Under the pieces are notes generated by a model. The model saw nothing but the letters and a program-made list of their open reading frames with translations, was not told the origin of the DNA and searched no databases. Both the position numbers and the translations under genes were made by a program. Below are positions 50,006 to 53,797 of a stretch of DNA of 53,797 nt, in pieces. Origin of the DNA: Candidatus Rokuibacteriota bacterium (GTDB taxonomy: Bacteria; Methylomirabilota; Methylomirabilia; Rokubacteriales; CSP1-6); NCBI GenBank assembly GCA_003220595.1, contig QHSZ01000086.1, positions 1 through 53,797 of the forward strand, in the 5' to 3' direction. Each line of letters starts with the position of its first letter. The stretch's first letter is position 1.

Positions 50006-50067
50006 GCGACGCGCGCCTGGCTCAGGCCACCGACGGTGCACGCCGGCCTCGCGGACCCCGCTACAAA
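50002..50067 (+). repeat. single 66-nt repeat unit fused in frame to trpA
   Basis: Begins with ATGAGCGACGCGCGCCTGG, where ATGA overlaps the trpB stop, and ends GGACCCCGCTACAAA immediately before TTGACC. Exactly 66 nt, hence 22 codons in the trpA frame. The TACAAATTGACC ending is shared with the unit at 38525-38590, so the TTG may belong to the repeat. Confidence 0.9.
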
Positions 50068-50871
50068 TTGACCCGCCTTGGCGAGACCTTCGAGGGCCTC
50101 CGGGCCCGCGGCGAGCGCGCGCTCGTCGCGTACCTGACCGCGGGCGACCCCTCGCTCGCCGACACGCGCCGGCTCGTGCTCGAGGCGGCGCGGCGCGGCG
50201 CCGACGTGGTCGAGCTCGGCGTGCCGTTCTCCGATCCGCTCGCCGACGGGCCCGTCATCCAGCGCGCGGCGATGCGGGCCCTGGACCGCGGGACGACGCT
50301 GCCGCGGGTGCTCGAGACCGTCGCCACGCTCCGGGCGGAGACCAACGTGCCGATCGCGCTGCTCACGTACTACAACCCCGTCCTCGCCTTCGGCCTGAAG
50401 GCCTTCGCCCGCACCGCGGCCGACGCGGGCGTGGACGGTGTGATCGTCGCCGACCTGCCGCCCGAGGAGGCGGACCCCCTCGCGGCGGAAGCAGAGGCGG
50501 CGGGCCTCGACCTCGTCGCCATGGTCGCGCCGACGTCGACGCCCGAGCGCGTGCGCCTCATCGCGCGCCGGAGCCGCGGCTTCATCTACCTCGTCGCGCT
50601 GACCGGCGTGACCGGCGAGCGGCGGGAGGTGCCGCGCGATCTGGCGGCGCAGATCCGCGCGCTCCGGCGGGTCACGCGCATGCCCGTGTGCGTCGGCTTC
50701 GGCATCTCGCGGCCGGAGCACGTCGAGGCCGTGGGGCGGCTGGCGGACGGCGTGATCGTCGGCTCGGCGATCGTGCGCCTCGTCGAGGAGCGGGCCGGGT
50801 CGGCCGGCCTCGTGGAGGCCGTCGGCGACTTCGTCGCGGCGCTGAAGGCGCCGCTCCGTGGGCCGAGGTAG
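50002..50871 (+). CDS. trpA: tryptophan synthase alpha chain with repeat-encoded N-terminus
   Basis: 289 residues from the ATG at 50002, or 267 from TTG at 50068, the latter being the usual TrpA length. Core features: [31 protein letters not shown] with the catalytic Glu, [14 protein letters not shown] with the catalytic Asp, [14 protein letters not shown] (the mobile loop) and [13 protein letters not shown]. The first 22 residues of the long form come from the 66-nt repeat and have no TrpA counterpart. The ATG sits in an ATGA overlap with trpB and no good SD precedes the TTG, so the long form may be the real product. TrpA releases indole from indole-3-glycerol phosphate. Confidence 0.94.
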   Translation: MSDARLAQATDGARRPRGPRYKLTRLGETFEGLRARGERALVAYLTAGDPSLADTRRLVLEAARRGADVVELGVPFSDPLADGPVIQRAAMRALDRGTTLPRVLETVATLRAETNVPIALLTYYNPVLAFGLKAFARTAADAGVDGVIVADLPPEEADPLAAEAEAAGLDLVAMVAPTSTPERVRLIARRSRGFIYLVALTGVTGERREVPRDLAAQIRALRRVTRMPVCVGFGISRPEHVEAVGRLADGVIVGSAIVRLVEERAGSAGLVEAVGDFVAALKAPLRGPR

Positions 50872-50874
50872 GCC

Positions 50875-51735
50875 ATGGCGTGGTTCAAGCGGAAGACCGA
50901 CGGGTCGGAGGGCAAGGCGAGCCGCGTCCACATCGCCGAGGGCCTCTGGATCAAGTGCGACTCGTGCAAGGAGATCATCTATCGCGCCGAGGTGGAGCGC
51001 GCCGGGCGGGTCTGCCCCAAGTGCAACTACCCCTTCCGCATCTCCGCCCGCGAGCGCATCACTCTCCTGGCCGACCCGGGCTCCTACGAGGAGCGCGACA
51101 CGACCCTCGAGACGACTGACCCGCTCGCCTTCAAGGACACCAAGAAGTACAGGGACCGCGTCCGGGCGGCCATGCAGAAGACGCGCGCCGACGAGGCGGT
51201 GGTCTGCGGGCTGGCGCGGATCGGTGGGCTCCCCGCGGTGCTCTGCGTGTTCGAGTTCGGCTTCCTCGGGGGCAGCATGGGCTCGGTCGTCGGCGAGAAG
51301 CTCACACGCGCGATCGAGCTCGCGATCGACAAGCACGTGCCGGTCGTCATCGTCTCGGCCTCCGGCGGCGCACGGATGCAGGAGGGGATCCTCTCGCTGA
51401 TGCAGATGGCGAAGACCTCGGCGGCGCTCCAGCGGCTCGGCGAGCGCCGGCTCCCGTACGTCTCCGTCCTGACCGACCCGACGACCGGGGGCGTCACGGC
51501 GAGCTTCGCGATGCTCGGCGACGTGATCATGGCCGAGCCGCGCGCGCTCATCGGTTTCGCCGGGCCGCGCGTCATCGCCGAGACGATCCGCCAGCCGCTC
51601 CCCGAGGGCTTCCAGCGCTCGGAGTTCCTGCTGGAGCACGGGCAGCTCGACCTGATCGTGGACCGGCGCGACCTCAAGGAGACGCTGCGCCGGATCCTGG
51701 CCTTCTTCGCGGACCAGCCGTCCCAGCCGGGTTAA
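50875..51735 (+). CDS. accD: acetyl-CoA carboxylase carboxyltransferase subunit beta
   Basis: 286 residues. The N-terminal zinc ribbon has CDSC and CPKC pairs, followed by the crotonase-like carboxyltransferase domain: LCVFEFGFLGGSMGSVVGEKLTRAIE, IVSASGGARMQEGILSLMQMAKT, SVLTDPTTGGVTASFAMLGDV, IGFAGPRVIAETIRQPLPEGFQRSEFLLEHG. It transfers carboxyl from biotin to acetyl-CoA with AccA. Three nt after trpA; the trpBA-accD-folC order is widespread in bacteria. Confidence 0.97.
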   Translation: MAWFKRKTDGSEGKASRVHIAEGLWIKCDSCKEIIYRAEVERAGRVCPKCNYPFRISARERITLLADPGSYEERDTTLETTDPLAFKDTKKYRDRVRAAMQKTRADEAVVCGLARIGGLPAVLCVFEFGFLGGSMGSVVGEKLTRAIELAIDKHVPVVIVSASGGARMQEGILSLMQMAKTSAALQRLGERRLPYVSVLTDPTTGGVTASFAMLGDVIMAEPRALIGFAGPRVIAETIRQPLPEGFQRSEFLLEHGQLDLIVDRRDLKETLRRILAFFADQPSQPG

Positions 51736-51742
51736 CCCGCCG

Positions 51743-53059
51743 GTGACGTACGCCGACGCGGTCGCCCGGCTCACCGCCCTGCGCGGCGGCGAGCACGCAG
51801 GCATGCGTCCCGGGCTCGAGCGCATCGAGGCACTGCTCGCCGCGCTGGGCCATCCCGAGCGGCGCTACCGGCTCGTCCAGATCGGCGGCACGAACGGCAA
51901 GGGCTCGGTGGCGGCGCTGCTCGCCGCGATCCTCAAGGCGGCCGGTCACCGCGTTGGCCTCTACACGTCGCCGCACCTCGTCTCGTTCCGCGAGCGCATC
52001 CGCGTGAACGCCGAGGCGATCCCCGAGGACGGTGTCGTGGACGGCGTCGAGGCGCTCGGCACGCTCGTCGCGCGCCTCGACGCGACGATGTTCGAGGCGA
52101 CGACCGCGCTCGCGCTCGACCACTTCGCGCGTGAGGCGGTGGACGTCGCCGTGCTCGAGGTGGGGCTCGGCGGCCGGCTCGACGCGACGACCGTCGGCGT
52201 GCCCGCGGTGACGGTGATCACGCGCCTGGACCTCGACCACCAGCAGGTCCTCGGGCCTACGCTCGCCGCGATCGCGGCGGAGAAGGCGGCGATCATCCGG
52301 AGCGGCGTCGCGTTCGCCGCGGCCCAGGCGCCCGAGGCGACCGAAGTCCTCGTGCGCCGGGCCGCCGAGGTGGGCGTCCCGCTGCGCCTCGCGGGGCGCG
52401 ACCTCCACGTCTCGGTCGCGGGCCGCAGTCTCGACGGCCAGGTGATCGCGTGCGCGGGCCCGACCTGGAGGCTCAGGGACCTGCGCCTTCCCATGCTCGG
52501 CACGTTCCAGCCGGCGAACGCGCTGCTCGCCGTGGCGGCGGCACGCGAGCTCGACGTCCCCGAGGCGGCGATGCGCGAGGGTCTCGAGCGCGCGCGCTGG
52601 CCGGGGCGCTTCCAGGTCCTCCGGCGAGCCGACGGCGTCCTCGTGCTGGACGGCGCGCACAACCCGGCCGGCGCCCGCGCGCTCGCGAGCTCCCTCCGCG
52701 AGTTCTTCGCCGGATGCCGGGTCACGTTCGTGCTCGGGATCCTGCGCGACAAGGACGCCGCCGGGATCGTCGCCGAGCTCTCGCCCCTCGCGGACCGGCT
52801 CGTCCTGACCGCCGCCTCGAACCCGCGCGCCACCCATCCCGACACGCTCCGGGCGGCGGTGCCGGCCTCCGTCGGGCGCGTCGAGACGGCGCCGTCGCCA
52901 GCCGAGGCCCTAGCGCTGGCGGCCGGCGGCCGCTCGACCCCCATCGTTTGTGTCGCGGGCTCGCTGTCGTTGATCGGGGACGTCCTCCGCCACCTCGCCG
53001 GGGGCGATACCCCTTGCCCCATCGAAAAGGGGGCTGATAGCATGGGGCCCCTTTCCTGA
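51743..53059 (+). CDS. folC: folylpolyglutamate synthase/dihydrofolate synthase
   Basis: 438 residues, Mur-ligase fold. The P-loop is IGGTNGKGSVAALLAAIL (near 47-64); YTSPHLVSFRERIRVN and FEATTALALDHF follow; EVGLGGRLDATT binds Mg, TRLDLDHQQVLG is the carbamylated-lysine region, and DGAHNPAGARAL marks the C-terminal domain. It ligates glutamate to dihydropteroate and folates. GTG start 7 nt after accD. The 3' end contains a putative promoter for lptD. Confidence 0.95.
   Translation: MTYADAVARLTALRGGEHAGMRPGLERIEALLAALGHPERRYRLVQIGGTNGKGSVAALLAAILKAAGHRVGLYTSPHLVSFRERIRVNAEAIPEDGVVDGVEALGTLVARLDATMFEATTALALDHFAREAVDVAVLEVGLGGRLDATTVGVPAVTVITRLDLDHQQVLGPTLAAIAAEKAAIIRSGVAFAAAQAPEATEVLVRRAAEVGVPLRLAGRDLHVSVAGRSLDGQVIACAGPTWRLRDLRLPMLGTFQPANALLAVAAARELDVPEAAMREGLERARWPGRFQVLRRADGVLVLDGAHNPAGARALASSLREFFAGCRVTFVLGILRDKDAAGIVAELSPLADRLVLTAASNPRATHPDTLRAAVPASVGRVETAPSPAEALALAAGGRSTPIVCVAGSLSLIGDVLRHLAGGDTPCPIEKGADSMGPLS
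53014..53043 (+). promoter_or_regulatory. putative lptD promoter within folC
   Basis: TTGCCC (53014-53019), 18-nt spacer, TAGCAT (53038-53043), inside the last codons of folC and about 37 nt before the lptD ATG. Same -35 hexamer and spacing as the element at 10110-10139. Confidence 0.4.
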
Positions 53060-53079
53060 CGAGGACTTTCCAGACACCG

Positions 53080-53797
53080 ATGAGGCGATTCCGCGCTGCG
53101 GTCGTGCTCCTGGCCGGCGCGCTGCTGGCGGGGCCCTCCCCGACGGCCGCCCAGGCGCCGACGACCGCGACCGTGAAGACCGCCGGAGGGGACGTGACGA
53201 TCATCGCCGACCGGCTCGAGCAGTCGGGGACCGACAACCTGATCGTGGCGACGGGCAACGTCGAGGTCACGCGCGGGACGGCGCGCTTGCTCGCCGACCG
53301 CGTCGAGATCAACCGCGAGACGGGCGACGCGACCGCGCTGGGGCGCGTGATCTTCTACGACGGCGAGGACCGCCTGACCGGCGACCGCGTCGAGTACAAC
53401 CTCAAGAACGGCACCGGCGTGGTCTACCAGGGGCGCCTGCAAGTCGCGCCGTACTACCGCATCGGCGGCGAGCGCATGGAGCGGCTCGCGGAGAGCGTCT
53501 ACCACGTCCGCCGCGGCGTCTTCACGACGTGCGAGGAGGACACGCCCGCGTGGTCGTTCAGGTTCGGCGAGGCGACCGCCGACCTCAACGAGCTGATCTA
53601 CGGCACGAACGTCTCGTTCTGGCTCAAGGACGTGCCCCTCATCCCGTTCGTGCCGTTCTTCGCCGCCGCGATCCGCCGCGAGCGCCAGACGGGTTTCCTC
53701 CCGCCGAACGTCGGGACCTCGACGCGCAAGGGCTTCTCCGCCCAGATCCCCTTCTTCTGGGCGATCTCCGACAGCCAGGACGCCACGTTCGCGCTGG
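53080..53797 (+). CDS. lptD: LPS-assembly protein LptD, 3'-partial
   Basis: 239 codons are visible before the window ends. ATG at 53080 begins MRRFRAAVVLLAGALLAG, a signal peptide cleaved near AAQA. Next is the OstA/LptA-like jellyroll domain: VTIIADRLEQSGTDNLIVATGNVEV, ARLLADRVEINRETGDA and DRLTGDRVEYNLKNGTG. TTCEEDTPAWSFRFGEA and IPFVPFFAAAIRRERQTGFLPPNVG lead into the outer-membrane beta barrel. LptD with LptE inserts LPS into the outer leaflet. The protein normally exceeds 700 residues, so most of the barrel lies outside. Confidence 0.93.
   Translation, partial: MRRFRAAVVLLAGALLAGPSPTAAQAPTTATVKTAGGDVTIIADRLEQSGTDNLIVATGNVEVTRGTARLLADRVEINRETGDATALGRVIFYDGEDRLTGDRVEYNLKNGTGVVYQGRLQVAPYYRIGGERMERLAESVYHVRRGVFTTCEEDTPAWSFRFGEATADLNELIYGTNVSFWLKDVPLIPFVPFFAAAIRRERQTGFLPPNVGTSTRKGFSAQIPFFWAISDSQDATFAL

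Noticed and set aside
50068-50871. trpA annotated only from TTG
   Set aside because: Not dismissed outright, but the ATG at 50002 sits in the usual ATGA overlap and there is no SD for the TTG, so the longer form is listed first.

Overview
The window is a GC-rich (about 70 %), very gene-dense stretch of chromosome from a Gram-negative-type bacterium. LptD at the right edge, a KdsC-like Kdo phosphatase, a Wza-like export protein and Wzx/Wzy-type genes point to an outer membrane with complex surface glycans. GTG starts are common and genes are packed with 4-nt stop/start overlaps. From gene content (LLM oxidoreductase/SDR/hydrolase cassette, style of the polysaccharide locus, codon use) I suspect Candidatus Rokubacteria / Methylomirabilota; this is an inference, because no rRNA is present.

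Layout. (1) 1-2538: catabolic-looking cassette (alpha/beta hydrolase, SDR, luciferase-like oxidoreductase). (2) 2539-2924: a 52-aa basic protein with a CsoR-like operator, a strong SD and an intrinsic terminator. (3) 2932-5597, minus strand: HAD dehalogenase, D,D-carboxypeptidase, HU-like protein, zinc-ribbon/PCP-reductase-domain protein and a small membrane protein. (4) 5674-8521: tRNA-Thr(CGT), small membrane protein, RidA, an 18-repeat TPR protein. (5) 8504-12496: secreted protein, solitary GvpL/F-like protein, a 65-aa ORF, a cytidylate-kinase-like/BON fusion, HtrA protease. (6) 12666-45845: a roughly 33-kb exopolysaccharide/glycan locus with export protein, ATPase, degenerate HD-GYP protein, Wzc-like kinase with SPOR repeats, Wzy, KdsC, Wzx, methyltransferases, at least eight glycosyltransferases, an AsnB-GT4 fusion, PHP, WbqC-like, PIG-L deacetylase, DegT aminotransferase, WecA/MraY-like initiating transferase and GalU. 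(7) 45935-53797: nicotinate phosphoribosyltransferase, trpC-trpF-trpB-trpA, accD, folC and the start of lptD.

How it fits together: the WecA-like enzyme would start a lipid-linked glycan with GalU supplying UDP-glucose. The glycosyltransferases, methyltransferases, aminotransferase, deacetylase and amidotransferase build and decorate the repeat unit. Wzx flips it, Wzy polymerises it, and the Wzc/Wza-like pair controls length and export.

The most unusual signal is a 66-nt repeat family. It sits exactly at RTGA (overlapping stop/start) gene junctions at three places: between two glycosyltransferase genes, between trpF and trpB, and between trpB and trpA. At two sites it forms a short ORF that starts on the upstream gene's stop and ends on the downstream gene's start, so translational coupling is kept. 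At the third it is fused in frame to trpA. A second, GGGGGCC-bearing repeat is found once inside this family and once, inverted, between convergent genes near 11.2 kb. No CRISPR array, transposase, integrase or exosortase was seen, and no gap without a gene exceeds 300 bases.
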